Part shown: positions 7,465 through 14,747 of the stretch, one piece after another | Position numbering within the stretch: the stretch's first letter is position 1 | Layout of the letters: each line of letters starts with the position of its first letter | Source of the DNA: Desulfuromonas sp. TF | Lineage (GTDB): Bacteria; Desulfobacterota; Desulfuromonadia; Desulfuromonadales; ATBO01 | Direction: 5' to 3' | Assembly (NCBI RefSeq): GCF_000472285.1 | Contig: NZ_KI421413.1 | Span: 382,435 to 446,434 of the forward strand | DNA: 64,000 nucleotides | Notes under the pieces: model-generated | What the model saw: the letters and a program-made list of their open reading frames with translations, nothing else | Databases searched by the model: none | What the model was told of the DNA's origin: nothing | Program-made: the position numbers and the translations under genes

Positions 7465-8853
7465 ATGCCATACCTTCCAAAACTCATCGACACCCACGCC
7501 CATCTCGACAACGGCCAGTTTGCCGCCGACATCGAGGAGGTCGTCACCCGCGCCCGCGAAAACGGCGTCAGCCACATGGTGACCGTCGGCTGCGACCTGG
7601 AGAGCTCAAGGCGCAGCATCGAGATCGCGAAAATCCATCCCGGGATCTACGCCTCTGTCGGCATCCATCCCCACGACGCCGGCCAGGCCACGGACGAAGG
7701 GCTGGACACCCTCAGAAGGCTTATAAAGGAAGAGGGAAAGATCGTCGCCGTCGGTGAGATCGGCCTCGACTTCTACCGCGACCGCTCGCCGCGAGACATC
7801 CAGCGCCTGGCTTTTCGCCGGCAGATCCGTCTGGCCCGGGAAGTCGGCCTGCCCGTCATCGTCCATGACCGGGAGGCGCACGACGAAGTCCTGCAGATCC
7901 TGCGCGAGGAGGAGGCCGCGGCGGTCGGCGGGGTTCTGCATTGTTTCAGCGGCGATACGGCCATGGCCCGCTCCTGCATCGAACTCGGTTTTCACATCTC
8001 CTTTCCCGGCACCATCACCTATCCGAAGAACGAAGCGGTCCGCGAGGTGGTTCGAAACATTCCCGTCGATCACATGCTGGTGGAGACCGACTGCCCCTAC
8101 TTGGCGCCTCAGGGCCGCCGGGGCAAGCGCAACGAGCCCGCATTCGTGCGCCATACGGCCGAAATGATCGCCGAGGTCAAAGGGCTCACCGTCGAGGACG
8201 TGGCCCGCATCACCACCTTGAATGCCTACAACCTCTTCGGCATCGGCGAAGCAGACCAGACGACCAAAATCGCCTACCGGATCCGCAACTCCCTCTACCT
8301 CAACATTACCAACCGCTGCACCAACGCCTGCATCTTCTGCGCGAAATTCAAGGACTTCACCGTCAAGGGGCATCATTTGCGCCTAGAGCACGAGCCCACC
8401 ATCGACGAGGTAAAAAAAGCGGTCGGTGACCCTACGAGGTACGAAGAAGTTGTTTTTTGCGGCTACGGCGAACCGCTGATCCGCCTCGATCTGGTGCGGG
8501 AGATCGCCGCCTGGCTCAAAGGGAAAGGGATAAAGGTGCGCATCAACACCGACGGCCAGGCCAACCTGGTCCATGGCCGCAACATCCTGCCGGAGCTCGA
8601 AGGGCTGGTGGACGCCGTCTCCGTCTCGCTGAACGCCCCGGACGCGGAGAACTACCAGCGGCTCTGCCGGTCGAAATTCGGCGAGAAGGGGTACGAGGAG
8701 GTCAAGGCGTTCCTTTCCGAGGCGAAAAAGCACATCCCCTCGGTCACCGCCACCGCGGTTGCGATCCCGGGGATCGATGTGGAAGCATGCCGCAGGGTTG
8801 CGCAGCAGTTGGGCGTGGAGTTTCGGGAGAGGGAGTACAATGAGGTGGGGTGA
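7465..8853 (+). CDS. TatD-family metal nuclease fused to a radical SAM domain
   Basis: 462 aa. Residues ~1-258 are a complete TatD hydrolase: DTHAHLD, GEIGLDFYRD, VIVHDREAHDE, LHCFSGD and VETDCPYLAP hold the metal ligands of the TIM-barrel nuclease. Residues ~270-462 begin YRIRNSLYLNITNRCTNACIF and contain the radical SAM motif CTNACIFC, a GYGEPL segment matching the SAM-binding GGEP region, and VSVSLNAPD. This matches the TatD-linked radical SAM family, usually encoded as a separate adjacent gene; here the two are one continuous frame with no stop or frameshift. Substrate of the radical SAM half is unknown. Last gene of the tmk-metG cluster. Confidence 0.9.
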   Translation: MPYLPKLIDTHAHLDNGQFAADIEEVVTRARENGVSHMVTVGCDLESSRRSIEIAKIHPGIYASVGIHPHDAGQATDEGLDTLRRLIKEEGKIVAVGEIGLDFYRDRSPRDIQRLAFRRQIRLAREVGLPVIVHDREAHDEVLQILREEEAAAVGGVLHCFSGDTAMARSCIELGFHISFPGTITYPKNEAVREVVRNIPVDHMLVETDCPYLAPQGRRGKRNEPAFVRHTAEMIAEVKGLTVEDVARITTLNAYNLFGIGEADQTTKIAYRIRNSLYLNITNRCTNACIFCAKFKDFTVKGHHLRLEHEPTIDEVKKAVGDPTRYEEVVFCGYGEPLIRLDLVREIAAWLKGKGIKVRINTDGQANLVHGRNILPELEGLVDAVSVSLNAPDAENYQRLCRSKFGEKGYEEVKAFLSEAKKHIPSVTATAVAIPGIDVEACRRVAQQLGVEFREREYNEVG

Positions 8854-8881
8854 TTTTTTAAAACCGATGACGGATGACGGA

Positions 8882-9766
8882 TTAGGGCCTTTGCTGTCCT
8901 CTGTCCTCCGTCCTCTGTCGTCGCAGTTTATCGCCGACGATCCGGCTCACCGACGAATAGTGCAATCCTAGCCGGTCGGCAACTTCCTTCTGGCTGTATC
9001 CCCACCGCTCCACCGCCTCGATGATCCCGGCGTCCCGCTCTTTTCGGCTCCGCACGCCAGCGAATAGATCCTCGAGCGCCGGCCGTCCCGCCATCCGCTG
9101 TTGCCGCGGAATCTCGACGATCGCCTCCTTGCCTTCGAGAAGCGGCGCGAGCTCTTGGAGAAACCCTTCCCCGCCCAGGGCGATCTGCCCCTTCACTCTT
9201 TCGAAAGGATTCCCGGCCTCCATCCCGTCGCGGACGAAATTCCGAAATCGGCGAACCGCCTCTTTCCTCTCCTGCCCGAATTGTCCGAGGACCCAGTCGA
9301 CGCTGAGACAGGAATGCGCCTCCTCAATTCCGCAGATACCCCGATAGCTGCTCCAAGGCCAGGCCTCCGGCATTTTAGTCGCCCCGGCCCGTACCGGATT
9401 CAGGAGGACATAGCGGATCACCTCCAGCAGATGGCTCTCCCTCTCGACCAGGACGGCCTTGTAACGCCCCTGGAAGAGGTGCCCGCTCTTGCCGTGTCGC
9501 CGGTTGTAGGCTTGGGTGTAGACTGCCCCCACCTGCCGCATCCCTCTTGAGAGATTGCCGTCGGGAGTTTCGATAACGAGGTGATAGTGGTTGTCCAACA
9601 GGCAGTAGGCGTGGCAGAACCAGTTGTGGCGGCGGACGGTGTGGGCGAGGATTCCGAGAAACCGGTCCCGGTCTTCTTCATTGGCGAAGATGTCCTGGCG
9701 GTGGTTGCCGCGGGAGGTGACGTGGTAGAGGGCGCCGGGGTATTCGATGCGCAGCGGTCGGGCCAT
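8882..9766 (-). CDS. REP-associated tyrosine transposase-like protein (RAYT, Y1 family)
   Basis: 294 aa, with a strong GGGGAGG Shine-Dalgarno before the ATG at 9766. The N-terminal ~130 residues are an IS200/RAYT Y1 domain: start MARPLRIEYPGALYHVTSRG, the metal-binding HUH-type NHYHLVIETPDG, and a helix with catalytic-tyrosine candidates (GAVYTQAYNRRHGKSGHLFQ). The C-terminal ~70 residues form a DnaA/Trp-repressor-like helix-turn-helix (GYSQKEVADRLGLHYSSVSR). The last ~11 residues (Q-R-T-E-D-R-G-Q-Q-R-P) are encoded by a GAGGACA-type heptad repeat. No IS ends are seen, so it is probably a domesticated single-copy RAYT. A DUF3024 gene lies 11 bp upstream. Confidence 0.9.
   Translation of the reverse strand: MARPLRIEYPGALYHVTSRGNHRQDIFANEEDRDRFLGILAHTVRRHNWFCHAYCLLDNHYHLVIETPDGNLSRGMRQVGAVYTQAYNRRHGKSGHLFQGRYKAVLVERESHLLEVIRYVLLNPVRAGATKMPEAWPWSSYRGICGIEEAHSCLSVDWVLGQFGQERKEAVRRFRNFVRDGMEAGNPFERVKGQIALGGEGFLQELAPLLEGKEAIVEIPRQQRMAGRPALEDLFAGVRSRKERDAGIIEAVERWGYSQKEVADRLGLHYSSVSRIVGDKLRRQRTEDRGQQRP
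8896..8923. repeat. Heptad repeat GTCCTCT at the 3' end of the transposase gene
   Basis: Four units (gtcctct, gtcctcc, gtcctct, gtcgtcg) lie inside the last codons of the minus-strand transposase; two GATGACG units lie just outside (about 8866-8879). The same unit flanks the IVP-like gene near 12.0 and 12.6 kb. Confidence 0.8.
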
Positions 9767-9777
9767 TTTCGCCTCCC

Positions 9778-10122
9778 CTATCCCCAGTAGATGCCGGTGG
9801 GATCCCGGTCGATCTCCTGAAGGAGACGGTCGAAGTCCTTCACCGGGTCGATTTCCATGTCGGGATGCCATCGGGAATTGCGGTCGGAACAGTAGAGGGT
9901 CCATAGATTGTCGGCGGGGTCGTAGCGGAACTGTGCCACGGGAATCTCCACCCCTTTCTCTGGCATGCCGAAGGCGGGGCGGCTTTCAGAGAGGCTGACG
10001 GTGTTGCCTCGGAACTTAAAGGTGAGGCGGATTTCGTTGTGCAGGTGCGCGGGGATTTTTCTCTGGCAGTAGGCGGAGAGCTTCTTTTCGACGAGTTGTT
10101 TGACGAGAGGTGGGAGGGGCAT
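9778..10122 (-). CDS. DUF3024 family protein
   Basis: 114 aa from the ATG at 10122, which has AAAGGA upstream. The sequence pattern (an N-terminal helix with a Cys, a central IRLTFKFRGNTVSLSESRP strand pair, then RYDPADNLWTLYCSDRNSRW and a final DRDPTGIYWG) matches the DUF3024 family of small proteins of unknown function often found next to mobile genes. No catalytic motif is evident. It lies 11 bp upstream of the RAYT-like gene on the same strand, suggesting one transcript from the promoter at 10155-10182. Confidence 0.75.
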   Translation of the reverse strand: MPLPPLVKQLVEKKLSAYCQRKIPAHLHNEIRLTFKFRGNTVSLSESRPAFGMPEKGVEIPVAQFRYDPADNLWTLYCSDRNSRWHPDMEIDPVKDFDRLLQEIDRDPTGIYWG

Positions 10123-10154
10123 GGGTTGGGTCCTTTCGGAAGGAATATCGTGAA

Positions 10155-10182
10155 AGGATAGAGAGAATAGGCAAAAAGTCAA
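10155..10182 (-). promoter_or_regulatory. Putative promoter of DUF3024 - transposase
   Basis: Minus strand: TTGACT (10182-10177), 16-nt spacer, TATCCT (10160-10155), about 30 nt before the DUF3024 start. The -35 lies in an imperfect dyad (gtcaag..cttgac) next to the triple 15-mer repeat, so promoter and repeat may have a common origin. Confidence 0.45.
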
Positions 10183-10194
10183 GAATAAAGACTT

Positions 10195-10242
10195 GACCCC
10201 CTAGACGTCCGACCCCCTAGACGTCCTGACCCCCTAGACGTC
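10195..10242. repeat. Three copies of a 15-mer ending in GACGTC
   Basis: The sequence gaccccctagacgtc occurs exactly three times (10195-10209, 10211-10225, 10228-10242), separated by 1-2 nt and each ending in the palindrome GACGTC. It lies directly upstream of the DUF3024/RAYT pair and may be a repeat linked to that transposase. Apart from this and the putative promoter, the gap from 10183 to 10486 shows no gene. Confidence 0.85.
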
Positions 10243-10486
10243 CATCTCTTGCTTCCTCCCTTGAAATTTTGAGTTTCTGGTAGACTTGTCATTGCCTCAT
10301 TCCGCCCTTCTGATCCCTCTCAATCCCTTCCCCTCCCGAGCCAACCGCACATGCCCCCCGTCATCCCTCCGATGAAACACAAACAGATTCCGGCTCGGCG
10401 CCCCACGACAACTCCACATAGATCTGGGTCTCCCGGTCTTGAAACTAGCAACCTATTGCTCGTGCTGGAAGTATGCTTAAGTCAGT

Positions 10487-11500
10487 TCATGGCGGACTAT
10501 TTTTGCTCAAATCCACACCAAGAATCCCAGCAATTTTCCTTCTGAAAAAAATAGCAACCAAGGCCAACGCACTTGCAACCAATCCTCCCCAGAAATCTAG
10601 AATTGCCTTCCAGGTAGCCTCCCATATCTGAACCGAATAGAATTTGACGAGGGTCCACGAGTCGGCAACCTCGACCGAAACCTCAAGGTCAGTGGCCGAT
10701 TTTGGGACGGGTGTCCCCTTGCAATCGTTACTAGAAAATAGCAACACGTCTGCCCCCACCCGCAGCGTACCGGTCTTTTGAGGATAAAAATTAAACCGAA
10801 CCGTCACTCCAGTGGGATCAATCAGAACACATTTGCTCTCAGGAGGATCGAACTTAATATGTCGTGGGAAGGGCGTTACCATAGCGCTCTTGCCGGTCGC
10901 CGCAATCACTTTTTGGGTCTTGGCCATCTGGCTGGGCAAATCCGGTATTCGATCGGCGCTACCTATCCAAATTCTAAGTTCACCTGGGGAGCCAGGCAAG
11001 GTCAGTCGCGAGTCAGCCCCGAGGGCCAATCGGTAGCCTTCAAAAGGTCCCGGCTCTCGAGTTCCCAAAGAGGGAAAAGACGAACCCGCTGTTGATTCGG
11101 AGACGGATTGGCCTCCGGACCCACCTGACAAGATTAAAGCTGGCCCAGAGCCCGATTCAGCGAGACTGGCCGTCGGCATTGCCTCTTCCGCTCCACCAAA
11201 GGTGTAGGAGGAGGAATCAGTGGCTCCCGAACCAGCCACAAGTTCATCGGGTAGTGGGGCCGCAAAGACAGGAGCGGGCGAATTGACAGGCATCTCAATC
11301 GAAGCACTTCCACTTTCCGTTGGTTCAGCAACAGGAATCTCGCCAGAAAGCACCCCTGCCCAGGAGGCCTGACCTGCCCTAGTGAAAGCACCGTTTGCGG
11401 CGTAGCTTTTTGTACACCCCTGCAGATGAGGAAGCCCCAAAAGAGCAACCAGCAGGAATAGCCCCTTTTCCAAGTTCATGGCTAATTTCTTGACGTACAT
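10487..11500 (-). CDS. Hypothetical lipoprotein with C-terminal membrane anchor
   Basis: 337 aa, not recognised. The N-terminus has a basic start, a hydrophobic segment (GLFLLVALLGLPHL) and a lipobox LQGC with Cys29, so export and lipidation are likely. The mature protein starts with a Ser/Gly/Pro/Ala-rich low-complexity region (to ~145) and then a beta-rich part (~150-270) containing VLIDPTGVTVRFNFYPQKTG. A hydrophobic helix near 305-322 is followed by FRRKIAG, suggesting a second anchor with a short cytoplasmic tail. The start at 11500 has AAGG upstream; an ATG at 11479 is an alternative. The region is visibly lower in G+C than its neighbours, suggesting acquired DNA. Coding status is likely because the frame is long and has both topogenic segments. 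Confidence 0.6.
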   Translation of the reverse strand: MYVKKLAMNLEKGLFLLVALLGLPHLQGCTKSYAANGAFTRAGQASWAGVLSGEIPVAEPTESGSASIEMPVNSPAPVFAAPLPDELVAGSGATDSSSYTFGGAEEAMPTASLAESGSGPALILSGGSGGQSVSESTAGSSFPSLGTREPGPFEGYRLALGADSRLTLPGSPGELRIWIGSADRIPDLPSQMAKTQKVIAATGKSAMVTPFPRHIKFDPPESKCVLIDPTGVTVRFNFYPQKTGTLRVGADVLLFSSNDCKGTPVPKSATDLEVSVEVADSWTLVKFYSVQIWEATWKAILDFWGGLVASALALVAIFFRRKIAGILGVDLSKNSPP

Positions 11501-11548
11501 ATCATGCCCTTGGCGATGGGGAGGAGCCCACCCTATTGCATGCCTGAC

Positions 11549-11659
11549 TCACTTCTTGAGAAGAACCGTTCCTCTATCATTTATCGTCTCTCCAGCCGGC
11601 TTCACCTTCTTGAATCTCCGCCGCGACTGATCAGCACGATCAAACCTAAAGACATTCAT
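11549..11659 (-). CDS. Candidate small basic protein (36 aa)
   Basis: A 36-codon frame beginning MNVFRFDRADQSRRRFKK, with AGGTGG 4 nt before its ATG, ends 48 bp before the lipoprotein gene on the same strand. It is rich in Arg/Lys and has no recognised domain. The frame immediately upstream, in the same phase, ends with the residues TTYVDITLKR and a TAG just before this Shine-Dalgarno, so it may be the tail of a broken upstream gene. Coding status is uncertain and rests only on the Shine-Dalgarno and position. Confidence 0.3.
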   Translation of the reverse strand: MNVFRFDRADQSRRRFKKVKPAGETINDRGTVLLKK

Positions 11660-12134
11660 GTCCACCTAACGCTTCAGGGTAATATCAACGTAAGTAGTCT
11701 GATTGGGCAGGATGATGTCCTCATAAGGAAGGACGAGGGGTCTTGCAGCGCCACATCACCAAAACACAAAAGCCACTCCCATCAGCACCCTGCTGACAAA
11801 AGCGGCTTCTTCCCTTCTTCCACTCCTCCAACCACACCCAACCCTCCCAGCAAATCCCGCCGGCCAACGGCAGACCAAACTTCGACGGGGGGAGTTAATG
11901 AAAAGAAAATACAATGAGTTTGGTTTTACGCTATTTCCCGTAGGGGTGTCAACATTTTTTGCCCAATAAACGAGAGACCGTATGACGGGAGGCAAAAAAT
12001 GCGATGACGGAGGACAGACGACGGATGACAGAACATTCAAAAACGATGACAGAGGACCGATGACAGAGGACAGCAAAAACCCTTCAAGCTCTTTTCCTGA
12101 GGTTTCGCTGTCCTCAGTCCTCCGTCTTCCGTCC
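11660..12134. other. AT-richer gap with heptad repeats, no convincing gene
   Basis: No supported gene between the small ORF and the IVP-like gene. Frames on both strands are short and of poor composition; a minus-strand stretch near 11680-11760 could be a decayed coding end. From about 12001 the sequence consists of GATGACG / GAGGACA-type heptads. Confidence 0.5.
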
Positions 12135-12151
12135 TCAGGAATTTGCCGTCC
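12001..12151. repeat. Heptad repeats GAGGACR / GTCCTCM upstream and inside the 3' end of the IVP-like gene
   Basis: Imperfect 7-nt units such as gatgacg, gaggaca, gatgaca and, in the opposite orientation, gtcctca, gtcctcc and gtcttcc. The right end provides the last codons of the minus-strand IVP-like gene (12135-12545). The same family recurs at 8896-8923 and 12589-12644. Confidence 0.75.
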
Positions 12152-12545
12152 TCTGGCCTTTGGAGTATCGCCGGCAGAAAGGTTCGGGATTCTCCATCAT
12201 ACTCCCGAGCATGCGGCCGATATCCTTGCAAATTTCAAGGAGATGGGTGCATTGGTCCGCAGAGAGGTAAGAGCACTCGAAGGCGGTCTGGATCCAATGC
12301 TGGGTTTCTGCTTGTTCGCCGTCCGAATCGGAGAGCTTGCTGACGAAGTGAAGGGGGTAGCGGCGCTTCTGCCAGGCTTCGGCGATGTTGGCCCCGATCG
12401 ACCGGGCCGAGCGGCGAACCTGGTCCGTCAGAGAATAGGTCTCCGCCTTGGGGAAGGTCTTGCTTATCTCGAAGATTTGTCTCTGCAACTCCAGGGCCCG
12501 CGCATAAACGCGCAGATCCCGAAAGCTCGCGATTTTCTCAGCCAT
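12135..12545 (-). CDS. Four-helix-bundle protein of the 23S rRNA IVP family
   Basis: 136 aa. The start FRDLRVYARALELQRQIFEI, the segment TDQVRRSARSIGANIAEAW and the later LSDSDGEQAETQHWI match the family first described from intervening sequences in 23S rRNA genes and now known as free-standing four-helix-bundle proteins, several of which pentamerise. No rRNA is adjacent here. Function is unknown. GTCCTCT-type heptads lie on both sides and the last residues (QRTANS) come from the repeat. It sits in the accessory patch between the lipoprotein and VapBC. Confidence 0.85.
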   Translation of the reverse strand: MAEKIASFRDLRVYARALELQRQIFEISKTFPKAETYSLTDQVRRSARSIGANIAEAWQKRRYPLHFVSKLSDSDGEQAETQHWIQTAFECSYLSADQCTHLLEICKDIGRMLGSMMENPEPFCRRYSKGQRTANS

Positions 12546-12588
12546 GTCCCCCTCCGTCTTTTAAAAACGAGGACGGATGACCGGCGCT

Positions 12589-12644
12589 GTCCTCTGTCCT
12601 CTGTCCTCCGTCCTCTGTCCTCCGTCCTCTGTCCTCCGTCCTCG
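12589..12644. repeat. Eight tandem heptads GTCCTCY
   Basis: Eight head-to-tail units (gtcctct, gtcctct, then alternating gtcctcc and gtcctct, ending gtcctcg), the longest regular array in the window. It fills the gap between the IVP-like gene start and the vapC stop. Confidence 0.95.
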
Positions 12645-12653
12645 CTTTTGAAC

Positions 12654-13064
12654 CTAAGGCTCCTTCCTCTCGATCCCCTCGATGCGCCCCAGGTGCTTCC
12701 TGTCGAAGGAGTATAGCCCCGTCAGTCCACGCCGCTCCATCACGGCGACGATGTAGCCGTCGATGAAGTCCACCCCCTTGGTTTCGTAGTGCGCCAGCGC
12801 CCGCTCGACCAGGGCTCCGCCGATGACCTCCAGTCCGGGGGTGGCGAGGATGGCGCGGACCAGGGGAGCGATATCAGCCGCCTTCAGCCCGTAGGCGGAC
12901 TCCAGCACCCAGACCATCTCGGCCACCACCATCTCCGCCGTTACCAGACGCACCTTGCCGGCGGCGGCATCGGCAAGCAGCCGCTCCACCCTTTCGGCCT
13001 TTTCCGGATCGTCATTGGTCAGATAGCGAATGAAGAGGTTGGTGTCGATGAAACAGGCCGTCAT
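12654..13064 (-). CDS. vapC: PIN-domain toxin VapC
   Basis: 136 aa. The PIN fold is shown by FIDTNLFIRYL with the first catalytic Asp (~7), the central Glu in VVAEMVWVLE, and GVDFIDGYIVAVMERRGLTG followed by SFDRKHLGRI with the C-terminal acidic residues. VapC toxins are metal-dependent endoribonucleases that typically cut tRNA or rRNA. The start overlaps the upstream antitoxin stop by 4 nt, the usual arrangement of a type II pair. All active-site residues appear intact, so the toxin is probably functional. Confidence 0.92.
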   Translation of the reverse strand: MTACFIDTNLFIRYLTNDDPEKAERVERLLADAAAGKVRLVTAEMVVAEMVWVLESAYGLKAADIAPLVRAILATPGLEVIGGALVERALAHYETKGVDFIDGYIVAVMERRGLTGLYSFDRKHLGRIEGIERKEP

Positions 13065-13306
13065 TCCAGCTCCTCGCCCACCCGCCGGGCGACGGATGCC
13101 TTGGCTTTTTCCCGCTCCCCGGCAAAATCCCCCTTCCCTTTCGCCTTCACCGCCCCACGCAGGTCGCGCAGGGTTTTCACCGGCACCAGAATCACCCGAT
13201 CCCCTTCCAGAACGAAGTCGACCTTGTCCTCGGTGCGGATGCCGAGTTTTTTCCGAATCTCCTGCGGAATGGTAACCTGACCCTTTGAAGTTACTTTGGC
13301 AAGCAT
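13061..13306 (-). CDS. vapB: AbrB/SpoVT-type antitoxin VapB
   Basis: 81 aa from the ATG at 13306, with GAGGAG 7-8 nt upstream; a TTG further upstream was rejected because the Shine-Dalgarno lies inside that extension. The N-terminal swapped-hairpin AbrB DNA-binding domain is clear (MLAKVTSKGQVTIPQEIRKK and LGIRTEDKVDFVLEGD). The C-terminal ~35 residues (charged, Lys/Glu/Ala rich) would wrap the toxin. Overlaps vapC by 4 nt. Autoregulation of the pair is typical, but no operator was identified. Confidence 0.9.
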   Translation of the reverse strand: MLAKVTSKGQVTIPQEIRKKLGIRTEDKVDFVLEGDRVILVPVKTLRDLRGAVKAKGKGDFAGEREKAKASVARRVGEELE

Positions 13307-13394
13307 ATTCTTACTCCTCAACAAATTTCTTACTTTTGATTCTAGTTGGAAAGAGCCGAGAGTGCAAGCTTGATTTCTGGTTTACGTCGCGTTC

Positions 13395-13412
13395 GTTGCG
13401 TCGTCGCGTGAG
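13395..13412. repeat. GTTGCGTCGTCGCGTGAG element, copy 1
   Basis: An 18-nt sequence identical to one at 14597-14614, in the same orientation. The two copies bracket rtcA. A shorter related sequence is at about 53816-53831. Confidence 0.85.
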
Positions 13413-13464
13413 ACTGCTTTTTCTAGGTTGAACCGGCCTCCTTCCTCAGAATTCCTCTCACCTC

Positions 13465-14496
13465 TCACTGCTTCCTCCTCAAACGCACCAACCCGACCTT
13501 CCCCTCCTCCCCCTCGATCTCAATCTTCACAGGTAGGAACTTCCCGATCACCCAGGCGTTGGTAAGCAGGTGCCTGGTCACGCGAGCCGTGCGTAGCTCG
13601 GACGTTCCGGGCACCAGTGCAAGGGGAATGAGCATCTGGTCGGCGAGGTACTCGTCGACGGCGGCTCCGGAGGCCGAAAATCGCAGGAAGGCATCGACCG
13701 CCTCGTCGGCGACCCGCTCGGCCGGTTTCCCTCGTTCCCCCAGGGCGGCGTAGCCGCAGCGGGAAGCCTCGAAGTCGCCCTGGATCATGAGCATCGACCC
13801 CGGACTTGCCGCGCTCATTCTGAACTGCTCTACCTCGGTGGGCGCGCCGCAACCCTCCAGCCGCATCCGTGCCTGCCGGCTCTGCCGCCCGGCGATCGAC
13901 TCGTCGAGATTGGCCACCGTCGAGAGAATCTTGATTCTCAACAGGCGACCGGAGTCTACCAGGCGCAATGGTTGGGCGGGAAGTCCGGGACGGATGACGG
14001 CACTCACCATGCCTCCACCCCGGGGATAAAAACCGGCCCGGGACATGCGGATCTCCGCCTTCACTCCCAGCCGCTGCAGGCAGGGAATCCAGACCCTCTC
14101 AAGGTAGTGATAGGACGGGCTCCAGGGAACGTGGGTGCCGCCGGTGACGGCGGCGTGCGATTCGCCGCCCGCGGCCGCTAGGGGAAGGATCACCGTCTGC
14201 AGCACGAGGGTGGCGGCCCCGGCGGTTCCGATGTCGAACCGGTATTCCCCCGGTTTCACGGGCCCCGGTTCGAAATCCAGGACCTGCGACCCCTGCCGGT
14301 CCCCCTCCACCCGCGCCCCGCTCACCGCAGCCGCGGCGCGCACCGCCTGCAGGTGCTGGGCCATCAACCCCGGCTTTTTCCGCCCCGCCCGGATGTTCCC
14401 GATCCGCACGGCCCTGCCGGTGAGCACGGCAAGGGTCAGCGCGCTGCGAAGCACCTGCCCACCCCCCTCCCCCCGCGATCCGTCGATCTCGATCAT
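13465..14496 (-). CDS. rtcA: RNA 3'-terminal phosphate cyclase
   Basis: 343 aa from the ATG at 14496. The protein begins MIEIDGSRGEGGGQVLRSAL, the RtcA nucleotide-binding start. It has the family segment PGSMLMIQGDFEASRCGYAALGERGKPAE in the middle, and the catalytic histidine region near the C-terminus is probably ARVTRHLLTNAWV. RtcA converts RNA 3'-phosphate to 2',3'-cyclic phosphate and can adenylate 5'-phosphates. In many bacteria it lies with rtcB and rtcR, but neither is here. It is bracketed by two direct copies of an 18-nt repeat, which may mark a mobile history. Confidence 0.93.
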   Translation of the reverse strand: MIEIDGSRGEGGGQVLRSALTLAVLTGRAVRIGNIRAGRKKPGLMAQHLQAVRAAAAVSGARVEGDRQGSQVLDFEPGPVKPGEYRFDIGTAGAATLVLQTVILPLAAAGGESHAAVTGGTHVPWSPSYHYLERVWIPCLQRLGVKAEIRMSRAGFYPRGGGMVSAVIRPGLPAQPLRLVDSGRLLRIKILSTVANLDESIAGRQSRQARMRLEGCGAPTEVEQFRMSAASPGSMLMIQGDFEASRCGYAALGERGKPAERVADEAVDAFLRFSASGAAVDEYLADQMLIPLALVPGTSELRTARVTRHLLTNAWVIGKFLPVKIEIEGEEGKVGLVRLRRKQ

Positions 14497-14587
14497 CCCT
14501 GCTTCCCCCTTCAGCCTCTTTCCTGTGCGACCACGAGTAGTCGCCCTATAGACAAATTTATCAACCACACTTAAGTATTTTGAATTT

Positions 14588-14614
14588 CGTTGCGTCGTTG
14601 CGTCGTCGCGTGAG
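14588..14614. repeat. GTTGCGTC tandem element, copy 2
   Basis: CGTTGCGTCGTTGCGTCGTC followed by GCGTGAG: an 8-nt period extension of the 13395-13412 copy, upstream of rtcA and in the same orientation. Confidence 0.85.
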
Positions 14615-14747
14615 TATGGTTTATTCGACGAAGCAACAGAGAAATTATTCCACACCTCTGGAGGGATGGAAAGAAGCTGCTAAACTGTCGATGATTCCGT
14701 GCCAGCACGGCAGATGCCGTCCTTCATTACCAGAAAAGGAGAATCCC

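Noticed and set aside
11504-11917. Plus-strand 137-codon frame opposite the small ORF
   Set aside because: No Shine-Dalgarno, no domain pattern, composition rich in Ser/Pro from a repeat-like region; likely chance.
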